In this document: positions 16,499 to 24,336 of the stretch, piece by piece
How positions within the stretch are numbered: the stretch's first letter is position 1
How the letters are laid out: each line of letters opens with the position of its first letter
Source: Paracoccus denitrificans
GTDB taxonomy: Bacteria; Pseudomonadota; Alphaproteobacteria; Rhodobacterales; Rhodobacteraceae
Length of the DNA: 64,000 bases
Direction: 5' to 3'
NCBI GenBank assembly: GCA_005768755.1
Contig: VAFL01000020.1
Location: 1-64,000, forward strand
Position numbers and translations under genes: made by a program
The notes under the pieces: model-generated
Told to the model about the DNA's origin: nothing
The model's input: only the letters and a program-made list of their open reading frames with translations
Databases searched by the model: none

Positions 16499-16915
16499 AT
16501 GACGCTGATCCTGCTCGCCATCTCGCTCAGCATCGCGGCCTGTGTGATCGCCTACAATCTGGCGATCTATGCCTTGCCCGTCATGGCGGCGATCACGACC
16601 GCGCAATATGCCTGGGGCGCGGGGGCCGGTGTCGTGATGTCTGGCCTCATGGCCATCGGTGCCGCTTTGCTCTCGATCGCCCTTGTGATCCTGGTTCTTG
16701 GCTTCGCGAGGAACCCGGCCCTGCGGCTCATTGCGCTCGCTCTCTTCGCCGTGCCCGCCGTCATCGCCGGCTATGCCCTTGTCTATGGCATCACCAAGAA
16801 CGCCATCGACTCGGGGCTGGTTCTCAACCTGCTCGGCGGCATGGGCGGCCTTGTCATCGGCATCTCGGCCATCGTCAATCTGAACGCCCTCGGCGAGTCG
16901 GTGTTCTCGCGCTGA
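16499..16915 (+). CDS. Four-helix membrane protein, hypothetical
   Basis: 138 residues from ATG 16499 with CTGGAGG at 16487-16493. Four hydrophobic segments are visible: LILLAISLSIAACVIAYNLAIYA, GVVMSGLMAIGAALLSIALVILVLG, LIALALFAVPAVIAGYALVYG and LLGGMGGLVIGISAIV. There are few charged residues and no known family motif. It is a conserved passenger of related ICE arms, between DUF2493 and ssb. It could be an inner-membrane entry-exclusion or stability protein, but nothing in the sequence shows this. Confidence 0.65.
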   Translation: MTLILLAISLSIAACVIAYNLAIYALPVMAAITTAQYAWGAGAGVVMSGLMAIGAALLSIALVILVLGFARNPALRLIALALFAVPAVIAGYALVYGITKNAIDSGLVLNLLGGMGGLVIGISAIVNLNALGESVFSR

Positions 16916-17619
16916 AACGGCGGACGCGATCAGCCACTTCTGAGGAAGACTGGCAGCTTGCGCCATCGGGCGACGGTCGTTCCATCAAAGACGGAAAGTC
17001 GGTCCGACGCAGCATGTCACCATCGCACCCGGTCTGCTTCGCCCGGCTCTGGAAATGGGACATCGGTGCGTACCCGCAGTCCCGTGCGGTCGATGCCCCG
17101 CTGCATCGGTCCACGTCGTTTCGTGGGGCCTCCGCGAACACCTTCCTTGCCCCTTCACGATGCTGTGGGACCGAGCCTTTGGCCGATGAAGCAGGACGGT
17201 GTCATAGCGGGCATGAGAACCCGATAGCCTGTTCGATCACATCGCGGATGACAGGGCCTTCCGGCGGCGGACACGACGTTGACCGGCAAAGACGGTTGAA
17301 CGAGTGCCATGCCGGTGGTCTCGGTTCGCAGGGGGCCTGCCTGGCCGCTGTCGCCAGCAAGGACGATGGTTCTGCTGTGCGTCCCCGATCTGCTTTCGAA
17401 AGCACCATCCCTCCGCCTGACTGATCCCCTAAGTCCGTTCGGCTTCCACCAGCAACCCCCGCGGCTCCCAGCCGTGTTGCCGCGCAAGCGCGGCTGCCCG
17501 CCCCACCTGGGGCCTTGGGGGCAAGCTGCAGCAAGGGCGGCAGTTGCAGGAGTCTTCCGACGGCCTTGGCCGGGTCTCGTCGGAGGGACGGTCCCTCCGA
17601 GGAGCAACGGAGACCTACA
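16916..17619. other. 700-base non-coding region upstream of ssb
   Basis: No gene can be supported on either strand; open frames here lack ribosome sites and look like GC-rich shadows. Just before ssb, 17581-17599 is a perfect palindrome (CGGAGGGAC, one-base spacer, GTCCCTCCG) that overlaps the likely leader and ends beside the ribosome site GAGGAGC. The length of the gap is unusual for this otherwise compact arm and may hide a regulatory RNA or a replaced gene. Confidence 0.45.
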
Positions 17620-18021
17620 ATGCAGAACATCGTCATCCTCGCCGGCAACATCGGCCAGGCCCCCGAAACCCGCACCACCCAGGGCGGCACCGGCATCACC
17701 CACTTCACCCTGGCCACCTCGCGCCCCCGCTATTCGGAAGGCCGCGTCCTGCGCGACGAGAACGGCTATCGGGTCCAGGACACCGAATGGCACCGCATCA
17801 CCTGCTTCAACGGCCTCGGCAAGACGGTCCAGCAGCATTGCGACAAGGGCATGAAGGTTCTGGTTCGCGGCCGCATCCACTACACGAAATGGACCGATGC
17901 CGCCGGGGTCGATCGCTACGGCTGCGAGATCATCGCCGAGACGGTCGATTTCCTGAGCCGGGCGAAGCAGACCGAGAACGACGACGGCAAGTTCATCGAC
18001 GACGATGACATTCCGTTCTGA
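17620..18021 (+). CDS. ssb: Single-stranded DNA-binding protein
   Basis: 133 residues beginning MQNIVILAGNIGQAPETRTTQGG, a canonical SSB OB-fold (LATSRPRYSEG, DTEWHRITCFNGLGKTV, KGMKVLVRGRIHYTKW), with a short linker and the acidic tip DDDDIPF that recruits replication and repair partners. At 133 residues it is shorter than chromosomal SSB because the Gly/Pro linker is nearly absent, as usual for plasmid or ICE copies. It coats transferred single strands together with the primase and helicase encoded upstream. Confidence 0.95.
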   Translation: MQNIVILAGNIGQAPETRTTQGGTGITHFTLATSRPRYSEGRVLRDENGYRVQDTEWHRITCFNGLGKTVQQHCDKGMKVLVRGRIHYTKWTDAAGVDRYGCEIIAETVDFLSRAKQTENDDGKFIDDDDIPF

Positions 18022-18035
18022 TCGGGAACCCGAGG

Positions 18036-18060
18036 CCCGGCGGCGCAAGCCGCCGGGTTT
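18036..18060 (+). terminator. Intrinsic terminator after ssb
   Basis: Perfect 9-base arms CCCGGCGGC (18036-18044) and GCCGCCGGG (18049-18057) around a GCAA tetraloop, followed by TTTCTCC. Confidence 0.7.
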
Positions 18061-18194
18061 CTCCCCTGTCTCAACGGATCGCGCCCGCCGCCTCTGGCAA
18101 GGTCCAGCGACCGAATCAGACGGGCATGGACGAGGGCGTCGCCTCTCTATCCATGATAATTGCACCTGAATTTCGGCTGGCGCTCATAGCAAGA

Positions 18195-18211
18195 ACGACT
18201 ATTATAGTCGT
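18195..18211 (+). promoter_or_regulatory. Palindromic operator/promoter of the XRE gene
   Basis: ACGACTATTATAGTCGT: perfect 8-base arms around one base, with outer AGAAC and GTTCT partly extending the symmetry. The centre TATTAT is a plausible -10 box in otherwise GC-rich DNA, so a bound dimer would block the promoter. Confidence 0.5.
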
Positions 18212-18243
18212 AGTTCTGGAGTGCGTGCATATCCCGGTGGGAG

Positions 18244-18261
18244 GTGATCATGTATGATCAC
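18244..18261 (+). promoter_or_regulatory. Palindrome over the XRE start codon
   Basis: GTGATCATGTATGATCAC: 7-base arms with a 4-base spacer; the gene start ATG is at 18254, inside the site. It could be a second operator or an RNA element that hides the start. Confidence 0.4.
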
Positions 18262-18505
18262 CGCTCGCCAATCACGGGCTGCGCGCGCGTTACTGGGATG
18301 GACACAGGAGACGCTCGCCGACAAGGCCCAGGTCGCATTGACCGCACTCAAACGCCTCGAATCCCAAAGCGGGCTCGAGGTGTTCGAGTCCACCCGCGAC
18401 CAGGTGCGCCGCGCTCTCGAAGCGGCCGGGATCGTTTTCCTGTCGACAGATAAGGGCGAGGGCGTGTTGCTGCAACACAATGGAGCCAACACCGACAAAC
18501 GGTGA
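18254..18505 (+). CDS. XRE-family HTH regulator
   Basis: 83 residues from ATG 18254 with GGGAGG at 18239-18244. The whole protein is one Cro/CI-type helix-turn-helix: ARQSRAARALLGWTQETLADKAQVALTALKRLES, followed by AALEAAGIVFL-like dimer region. Small XRE proteins of this type regulate the accessory and transfer modules of alphaproteobacterial ICEs. Two nested palindromes just upstream (18195-18211 and 18244-18261) suggest autoregulation. The next genes (18599, 18990) also encode DNA-binding-type proteins, forming a regulatory cluster. Confidence 0.85.
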   Translation: MITARQSRAARALLGWTQETLADKAQVALTALKRLESQSGLEVFESTRDQVRRALEAAGIVFLSTDKGEGVLLQHNGANTDKR

Positions 18506-18598
18506 AATAGCGGCCAGCGTGATGTCAGGTTCTCGTCAAAAGGAATGGCTATCTTCCGCCGAAGATGGTTAACAAATACGTTACCCGAACGTGAGCGA

Positions 18599-18877
18599 AT
18601 GATGGGCCGCGCGACACAGACATATCTCGACACACCACCGTCCAGCCAGACGCTGACGTCTTATGATCGCGAGCACATGAAGCTCTACATGCGCCTTCTC
18701 GATGCCGAGCGTGATGGCGCCGATTGGCGCGAAGCTGTGCAGGTTCTCTTTGGCCTCGATCCAGAGTGCGATCCCGACCGCTGCCGCTCCATCCATGATA
18801 CTCATCTCGCTCGCGCGCATTGGATGACCGAACACGGCTACCGCGAACTGGTCCGCGAAAGTCAGCGCAAGACCTGA
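18599..18877 (+). CDS. Small DUF2285-like regulatory protein
   Basis: 92 residues from the ATG at 18599 (MMGRATQTYLDTPPSSQT); an upstream ATG at 18545 has a ribosome site too close to use. The core YDREHMKLYMRLLDAERDGA, then DWREAVQVLFGLDPE and ARAHWMTEHGYRELV, matches a short helical family encoded beside XRE and DUF6499/DUF2285 genes on ICEs, annotated in databases as DUF2285 or DNA-binding domain. A role in regulating the element is inferred from the setting. Confidence 0.65.
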   Translation: MMGRATQTYLDTPPSSQTLTSYDREHMKLYMRLLDAERDGADWREAVQVLFGLDPECDPDRCRSIHDTHLARAHWMTEHGYRELVRESQRKT

Positions 18878-18989
18878 CCCGTGATGCGTGCCGCGCATCA
18901 CCTGTTGACCAGCGCCTGACTTCCGAAACGCAACTCATGCGGGAATCTTGAGCCTTCCCTATTCGTTTGAGTGGATTCGGGAGGCCGCG

Positions 18990-19761
18990 ATGACCCCTGA
19001 CGCATCGACCTGGCGTTCTTCGGCGCAATACGACCATCTGGATGAACTGACGGCATCCGATCTGGCCTGGGAATGGCTGCGCCGCAATGACGATTATGAC
19101 GCAGATTTTGAAGCCTCGATTGCCGACCAAGGAGACCCCCAACCGCTGACCGAACGGATCCGGCAGCGCTGGGGGTTGCGATTTCCCGGTCGATCCGCTG
19201 GTCCCGCCGCCCGATGCGCCGGTCTTCTGGCTCCCAGCGGAGGACACAAGTGTGGTGGTGCTGACCGAAGTCCCTTTGGAACTTGGCGACAGCACTGACG
19301 GCGCTCCGCTGAACTGGCGCCTCGACTTCTCGGTCGAGAACGCTGGCGCAGAGTTCCACGTCCCGCTTGGCAATGGGCAGAAGCTCCAGATCTTCGACGG
19401 CGCCATTAAGGGGGACGCGATCGCGGTCGCCGTCGTCCCTCTCAGCCTCGCCGGTTTCGACCGGATCGAGGCCATTCAACGCTTCCTTTCCGCCCTGCAT
19501 GGTCGCGCGATCCCGCCGGATACACGCATGACACGCCAGCAACGCGCGCGCCTCCGACGGATGCTGCGGGCCTTCGATGGCCATCGGGCTGGTGCCACGC
19601 AGCAGGAGATCGCGCGGGTTCTTCTGAACACCGGCCGGCTTGACCGGGACGAATGGCAAGCATCCTCGGCCCGTCATGCCATCAAGGCACTCCTGCGCGA
19701 TGCCCGTGCAATGGTCGCCGGCGGTTATCGGAAACTCCTTCGTCATCGCCGCCCACGATAG
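18990..19761 (+). pseudogene. DUF6499-DUF2285 regulator, frameshifted
   Basis: Starts MTPDASTWRSSAQYDHLDELT (GGGAGG at 18978-18983), the DUF6499 N-terminal domain, and runs to about 19185 (RIRQRWGLRFP). The sequence then continues one frame over as VDPLVPPPDAPVFWLPAEDT and on through a full C-terminal DUF2285 domain (RMTRQQRARLRRMLRAFDGHRAG to AMVAGGYRKLL). Reading ...RFP-VDPLV... needs removal of one base in CCCGGTCG at about 19185-19192. Intact relatives are single proteins of about 260 residues. Either the gene is dead, or two products or a frameshift are used; a DUF2285-only product could start from GTG 19252. Confidence 0.75.
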
Positions 19762-19764
19762 CGC

Positions 19765-20080
19765 CGGTTTGCGCCGGCAACAGCCACTTCGTTGCGCCCG
19801 TCGCGGGCGCGTGGCTCTTCGGTGCCACGCTGCTATACAAGATCAACTCCAGCACCAATGCGCGTATGCGCGGGCGGCTGGTGCTGAACGGATCGACCGA
19901 AATCCGAGATCAAAGGGCGAGATTTCAGGGGCGCACGCCTCCGAGGCGACGGCGCTCTGGCTGCAGACCATGGCGCCGCTCGCGCAGGGCGACACCGTCG
20001 AGTTGCAGGGCACCTTTCGCGCGGCGGATGGGTATTTCGCGGCCGATCACACGTCGTTCTGGGGCTGCAAGGTCGGTTGA
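19765..20080 (+). pseudogene. Remnant of a gene-transfer-agent/phage spike protein (DUF2793-like C-terminus)
   Basis: In one frame FVAPVAGAWLFGATLLYKINS then ARMRGRLVLNGSTEIR; after about 19918 the sense continues in another frame as GEISGAHASEATALWLQTMAP then LAQGDTVELQGTFRAADGYFAADHTSFWGCKVG and a stop. This matches the conserved C-terminal region of DUF2793 proteins of rhodobacteral phages and gene-transfer agents (head-spike or fibre type). The 5' part is missing and at least one frameshift is present. It marks the junction between ICE backbone and copper cargo. Confidence 0.55.
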
Positions 20081-20134
20081 GCGGCGGAAGGGAGAAGTGA
20101 TGACACCACCCGTTCCGATCAGGGCTTTGTCCGC

Positions 20135-20245
20135 ATGCCGGACGCCGAGTTCGAGGCGATCCTGACGCGCACGGCGGAAGAAGGCGCAAAACGCGCACTG
20201 GCGGATATCGGCCTCGACGGCGAAGAGGCCGCGCCGCCGGATTAA
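20135..20245 (+). pseudogene. Truncated DUF6127-like gene
   Basis: 36 codons MPDAEFEAILTRTAEEGAKR then ALADIGLDGEEAAPPD and a stop. This resembles the N-terminus of DUF6127 proteins, which in Rhodobacterales follow the DUF2793 gene and continue into a membrane helix that is absent here. The order DUF2793-DUF6127 is therefore kept even though both are broken, supporting a chromosomal Rhodobacterales origin for this junction. Confidence 0.45.
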
Positions 20246-20272
20246 GCGGCGATGGCCGACAATGCCCCGCAG

Positions 20273-20722
20273 TCAGACGGAGGGGCGGCTGCCTGGCAGG
20301 GGTGCCCTCGCGGGTGCCGGCCGATGCTCCGGGGCCGCTTGCTCGAAGTCGCAGAGGATCGGGCAGTCGGGCCGGTGGTCGCCCGCGCAGGCGTCCGCCA
20401 GCGTCGTGAGCGTGGTGACCATGTCCTCCATCTCGGCGATCCGATGCCGCAGCTCCTCGATGTGCTGAAGAGCGACGCGCTTGACATCGCCGCTCTGCCG
20501 GCTGCCGTCACGCCAGAGGTTCAGGAGCTTCTGGATCTCGGGCACCGAGAAGCCCAGATCGCGCGCGCGACGGATGAAGCGCAGCATGTGGACGTCGGTG
20601 TCCGAATAGTCGCGATAGCCCGATTGGGTCCGGTTGGCGGGAGGGATGAGGCCGGTCTGTTCGTAGTAGCGGATCATCTTGGCGGAGACTCCCGAGGCGT
20701 GGGCTGCTTGTCCGATGTTCAT
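20273..20722 (-). CDS. cueR: Cu(I)-responsive MerR-family regulator
   Basis: 149 residues from the ATG at 20722, preceded on the minus strand by AAAGGAG; a longer frame to 20881 has no ribosome site. The MerR HTH is at 3-35 (IGQAAHASGVSAKMIRYYEQ), followed by the dimer helix. Cys112 and Cys120 (ADACAGDHRPDCPIL) have the spacing and even the numbering of the Cu(I)-binding pair of E. coli CueR, and the CPILCDF tail is typical of the HmrR branch. It would activate copA and copZ through the 19-bp-spacer promoters at 23483-23564 and 29590-29612. Confidence 0.92.
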   Translation of the reverse strand: MNIGQAAHASGVSAKMIRYYEQTGLIPPANRTQSGYRDYSDTDVHMLRFIRRARDLGFSVPEIQKLLNLWRDGSRQSGDVKRVALQHIEELRHRIAEMEDMVTTLTTLADACAGDHRPDCPILCDFEQAAPEHRPAPARAPLPGSRPSV

Positions 20723-20877
20723 GGGTGGCTCCTTTGGTTGGTGGTGAAGATGAGCGGAACGGCCGCTGGCGGAAAGATGACGTCGTGCGTGACGTGCGTG
20801 ATATTGGTCATGACGGTCTTCCAGGCTAGGGGAATGACCGGGACGCACTCTGGCGCCCCGGTCGGCGCGGGTGGCGA

Positions 20878-23439
20878 TCACTCGGCAGGTGCAAGCCGGC
20901 CGGACATGGCGGGGCTGGCGGTCGCTGGGGCCGTCGGATCGGTCCCCATCGGCGGCGTGAAGCGGCGCAGGCGGAGCGCGTTGCCGAGCACGAAGACCGA
21001 GGACAGCGCCATCGCCCCGGCGGCGAAGACCGGCGACAGCAGAACCCCGTAGGCCGGGTAGAGCACGCCCGCCGCGACCGGGATCAGCGCGGTGTTGTAG
21101 GCGAAGGCCCAGAACAGGTTCTGCCGGATATTGCCGATCGTCGCGCGCGACAACGCGATGGCGTTGGGCACGCCCTTGAGGCTGCCCGACATCAGCACCA
21201 CGTCGGCGGCCTCGATCGCCACATCCGTTCCGGTGCCGATGGCAAGGCCCACATCCGCCTCGGCCAGCGCCGGGGCGTCGTTGATGCCGTCACCGACATA
21301 GGCCAGCGTCCCATGACTGGTCTTGAGACGGCGCACGGCCTCGACCTTGCCTTCGGGCAGCACCTCGGCCACGACCTCGTCGATGCCTAGCCGCCGGGCG
21401 ATGGCTTCGGCCGTGCGGCGGTTGTCGCCGGTGATCATCGCAACCTTCAGGCCGAGGTCGTGCAACGCCGCGATCGCGGCCGGCGTCGTCTCCTTGATCG
21501 GGTCGGCCACGGCGATGATCGCCGCCAGCTTGCCGTCGATCGCGGCGTAGAGGGGCGACTTGCCCTCGTTGCCGAGACGCTCGGCGATCTTGGCGAAACC
21601 GGCCACGTCATGGCCAAGCTCGGCCATGTAGCGGTCTGCGCCGATCTCGACGGGCTTGCCGCCGGCCACGGCCCTGACGCCGAACCCTGTCACCGACTCG
21701 AAGTTCGAGACGGCGGGCAGCGTAAGGCCTTCCCCGGCGGCCGCGTCCACGATCGCACGGGCGATCGGGTGCTCCGACTTCTCCTCGACCGCGGCGACGA
21801 GGCTCAGGACCTCGGCCCGCTCGAACCCGGCGGCCAGTTCCAGATCGGTCAGCGCGGGGGCGCCTTCCGTCAGCGTGCCGGTCTTGTCCACCGCCACGAC
21901 CCTGGCATCCTTCAGCAGCTGGAGCGCTTCGCCCTTGCGGAACAGCACGCCCATCTCGGCGCCGCGCCCGGTGCCCACCATGATCGAGGTCGGCGTGGCG
22001 AGGCCCATCGCACAGGGGCAGGCGATGATCAGGACCGCGACGGCGTTCACCAGCGCGAAGGTCAGCGCCGGGTCGGGACCGAAGAAGAACCAGATGCCGA
22101 AGGTCAGCGCCGCCACCGCCATGACGGCCGGGACGAACCACATGGTGACGCGGTCCACCAGCGCCTGGATTGGCAGTTTCGAGCCCTGCGCCTCCTCGAC
22201 CAGGCGGATGATCTGCGCCAGCACCGTGTCCCCGCCGACCGCAGTGGCGCGAAAGGCGAAGGCGCCTTTCTGGTTCACGGTGCCGCCGGTCACGGCAGCG
22301 CCCGCCTGCTTCTGGACGGGGATGGGCTCGCCGGTGATCATCGATTCATCCACCCAGCTCTCGCCCTCGACCACCTCGCCGTCCACGGGGACGCGCTCGC
22401 CCGGACGGACCTCGACGAGATCGCCGGGAGCCACGTTGGCCACCGCGATGTCCTCGACGCGGCCGCCCCGGCGCACGCGCGCGGTCTTGGGCTGCAGGCC
22501 AACAAGGCGGGTGATCGCCTCGGAGGTGCGGCCCTTGGCGCGCGCCTCGAGATAGCGGCCGAGCAGGATCAGCGTCACGATAACGGCTGCCGCCTCGTAA
22601 TAGACGTTGACGGTGCCCGCCGGCAGCAGGCCGGGGGCGAAGGTGGCGACAAGTGAATAACCGAAAGCCGCCAGCGTGCCGACCGCGACAAGGCTGTTCA
22701 TGTCAGGCGCGCCACGGAACAGGGCGGGAAGGCCCTTCTGGTAGAAGCGGATGCCGGGGATGGCGAGGACCAGCAGCGTCAGCGCGAACTGGATATACCA
22801 ACTGGCCTGCATGCCGATGGTGCCCGCGACGAGGTCATGGACGGCGGGAATGAGGTGGCTGCCCATCTCGAGGACGAAGACCGGCAGGGTCAGCGCCGCC
22901 GCCAGGATCAGGTCGCGCCGCAGCGTCTCGCGCTCGGCCTCCTTGCGGGCGTTGGCCTGCGCCTCATCGGCCCCGCCGCCGTCGATCAGCCGCGCCTCGT
23001 AGCCGGTTTCGGTGATGGCCCGCAGCAACGCGCCGGCATCGGCCGGGCCCGTGACGGTCGCGCGCTCGGTGGCGAGGTTGACGGTCGCCGAAGCAACGCC
23101 GGGCACCGCCTGCAGCGCCCTTTCGACCCGGCCCACGCAAGAGGCGCAGGTCATCCCCTCGATGGCGATCTCGACCGCACCCTGGGGCTTGGGCACGTCA
23201 TAGCCCGCGCTTTCCACCGCACCCACCAGCGCGGCACGCTCGACCGGCGCGCTGAGACGGATGTCGGCGCGCTCGGTGGCCAGGTTGACATTTGCCGAGG
23301 CGACGCCGGGCACGGCCCGCAGCGCCTTCTCGACCCGGCCCACGCATGAGGCACAGGTCATGCCCTCGATGGACAGGCTGATCGGGGGCAGATTGATGCT
23401 GCCGGCTCCGGGCTCGCGATCTCGCGCTGGGGCGGTCAT
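20878..23439 (-). CDS. copA: Cu(I)-exporting P1B-type ATPase
   Basis: 853 residues. Two N-terminal HMA domains with GMTCASC at residues 27-32 and 96-101, nearly repeat sequences of each other; eight predicted membrane helices; the CPC metal site near residue 474 (IIACPCAMGLATP); the actuator TGEP motif (MITGEPIPV); phosphorylated Asp near 515 (VAVDKTGTLTEG); and the hinge GDGINDAP near 715. All catalytic motifs are intact, so this is the functional Cu(I) efflux pump of the island. Its start lies 70-odd bases from a CueR box on the minus strand. cueR follows directly downstream. Confidence 0.95.
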   Translation of the reverse strand: MTAPARDREPGAGSINLPPISLSIEGMTCASCVGRVEKALRAVPGVASANVNLATERADIRLSAPVERAALVGAVESAGYDVPKPQGAVEIAIEGMTCASCVGRVERALQAVPGVASATVNLATERATVTGPADAGALLRAITETGYEARLIDGGGADEAQANARKEAERETLRRDLILAAALTLPVFVLEMGSHLIPAVHDLVAGTIGMQASWYIQFALTLLVLAIPGIRFYQKGLPALFRGAPDMNSLVAVGTLAAFGYSLVATFAPGLLPAGTVNVYYEAAAVIVTLILLGRYLEARAKGRTSEAITRLVGLQPKTARVRRGGRVEDIAVANVAPGDLVEVRPGERVPVDGEVVEGESWVDESMITGEPIPVQKQAGAAVTGGTVNQKGAFAFRATAVGGDTVLAQIIRLVEEAQGSKLPIQALVDRVTMWFVPAVMAVAALTFGIWFFFGPDPALTFALVNAVAVLIIACPCAMGLATPTSIMVGTGRGAEMGVLFRKGEALQLLKDARVVAVDKTGTLTEGAPALTDLELAAGFERAEVLSLVAAVEEKSEHPIARAIVDAAAGEGLTLPAVSNFESVTGFGVRAVAGGKPVEIGADRYMAELGHDVAGFAKIAERLGNEGKSPLYAAIDGKLAAIIAVADPIKETTPAAIAALHDLGLKVAMITGDNRRTAEAIARRLGIDEVVAEVLPEGKVEAVRRLKTSHGTLAYVGDGINDAPALAEADVGLAIGTGTDVAIEAADVVLMSGSLKGVPNAIALSRATIGNIRQNLFWAFAYNTALIPVAAGVLYPAYGVLLSPVFAAGAMALSSVFVLGNALRLRRFTPPMGTDPTAPATASPAMSGRLAPAE

Positions 23440-23482
23440 GAAGGGGGTCTCCTTGAAGCTATTCCATCATCCGCCAAGGGAA

Positions 23483-23511
23483 ATAAGGGTTCCCATCGCT
23501 GGAAGGTCAAG
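23483..23511 (-). promoter_or_regulatory. CueR-type promoter of copA
   Basis: On the minus strand TTGACC, a 19-base spacer TTCCAGCGATGGGAACCCT, then TATTTC. The long 19-bp spacer with a CTTCC/GGGAA dyad is the hallmark of MerR-family activated promoters. Confidence 0.75.
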
Positions 23512-23536
23512 ACCTGTCAGGATCGATTCTTTCCTC

Positions 23537-23564
23537 TTGACCTTCCAACGATGGGAAACCCTAT
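23537..23564 (+). promoter_or_regulatory. CueR-type promoter of copZ
   Basis: TTGACC (23537-23542), 19-base spacer TTCCAACGATGGGAAACCC, TATCTC (from 23562). It is a mirror image of the copA promoter, so one regulator drives both divergent units. Confidence 0.75.
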
Positions 23565-23599
23565 CTCACCTTGCATGAGACGAACCACAGGAGGCACTC

Positions 23600-23806
23600 A
23601 TGCAGTTCCACATTGAAAATATGACCTGCGGCGGCTGCGCGTGCGGCGTGACCAGGGCGATTCACACGGTTGATCCCGCAGCGAACGTCGAGGCCGATCC
23701 CCCGAAGCGCAAGGTCGTCGTCACCTCCGGGCAGCCCCGCGCCGCCTTCGAGGCCGCGCTGGCCGAGGCGGGCTTTCCCGTCGCGCCGGTGGGGACGGTC
23801 GCCTGA
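23600..23806 (+). CDS. copZ: Copper chaperone CopZ-like
   Basis: 68 residues, ribosome site CAGGAGG at 23589-23595. A single HMA fold with MTCGGCACG: Cys10 and Cys13 form the usual CxxC, and an extra Cys15 follows. Such chaperones carry Cu(I) to the N-terminal HMA domains of CopA. The stop overlaps the next start (TGATG). Confidence 0.88.
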   Translation: MQFHIENMTCGGCACGVTRAIHTVDPAANVEADPPKRKVVVTSGQPRAAFEAALAEAGFPVAPVGTVA

Positions 23807-24210
23807 TGAACAAGCTGTCCGTTCTGTTCATGGCGACCGCGCTTGCCGCCGCGGGCGGACTGGCCGTTGCGCAATCGCAGATCGTGGATGAAGGCGTTAC
23901 GATCACGGATCGTTCGGACATGGGTCATGGCGCGCATGGTGCGGCTGCCTCCGACAGCCCGGCAGTTCAGGCCTACATGGCCGCAAACGACCGCATGCAT
24001 GCCGGGATGGCCGTCGAGTTCAGTGGCGACGCCGACGTGGATTTCATGCGCAGCATGATCCCGCACCATCAGGGCGCCATCGACATGGCGCGCGTCGTGT
24101 TGGGACACGGCGAGGACCCGCAGATCCGTGCCCTCGCCGAAGACGTGATCGCGGCGCAGGAGGGCGAGATCGCCATGATGCGCGAGTGGCTGGCCGCCCG
24201 CGGTCAGTAA
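23806..24210 (+). CDS. Periplasmic DUF305 protein
   Basis: 134 residues with a signal peptide (MNKLSVLFMATALAAAGGLAVA). The DUF305 domain is complete: YMAANDRMHAGMAVEFSGDAD, FMRSMIPHHQGAIDMARVVL, AAQEGEIAMMREWL. The His-His and Met-rich helices are known in the CopM-like branch to bind copper. A short HGAHGA segment precedes the domain. It is translationally coupled to copZ, so chaperone in the cytoplasm and copper binder in the periplasm are made together. Confidence 0.85.
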   Translation: MNKLSVLFMATALAAAGGLAVAQSQIVDEGVTITDRSDMGHGAHGAAASDSPAVQAYMAANDRMHAGMAVEFSGDADVDFMRSMIPHHQGAIDMARVVLGHGEDPQIRALAEDVIAAQEGEIAMMREWLAARGQ

Positions 24211-24237
24211 CAGGCTCGCGCCCCCCAAGGGATAGCG

Positions 24238-24265
24238 AGGGCCCGCCAATGAGACGGCGGGCCCT
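24238..24265 (+). terminator. Terminator of the copZ operon
   Basis: AGGGCCCGCC (24238-24247), 8-nt loop, GGCGGGCCCT (24256-24265), followed by ATTGTTCTG. Confidence 0.6.
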
Positions 24266-24306
24266 ATTGTTCTGACCGACCGCGGCTCGGTGCCTGGCCG
24301 GTAGCT

Positions 24307-24330
24307 GGCGCCGGAGCGAACTCCGGCGCC
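24307..24330. terminator. Hairpin at the end of the propeller gene
   Basis: Perfect 10-base arms GGCGCCGGAG and CTCCGGCGCC around CGAA, seven bases beyond the stop of the minus-strand gene. There is no T-tract on that side. Confidence 0.5.
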
Positions 24331-24336
24331 GATCGC

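Noticed and set aside
20740..20880. Plus-strand peptide VMTVFQARGMTGTHSGAP resembling the 54-residue protein at 4902
   Set aside because: Similarity is limited to a few residues, there is no ribosome site, and the stretch is the cueR upstream region.
21460..22656. 398-codon plus-strand frame inside copA
   Set aside because: Antisense frame rich in Arg/Gly/His; copA on the minus strand has all catalytic motifs.
24307..24330. Riboswitch for copper or arsenic genes
   Set aside because: The hairpin lies after stop codons, has no complex junction and fits termination better.
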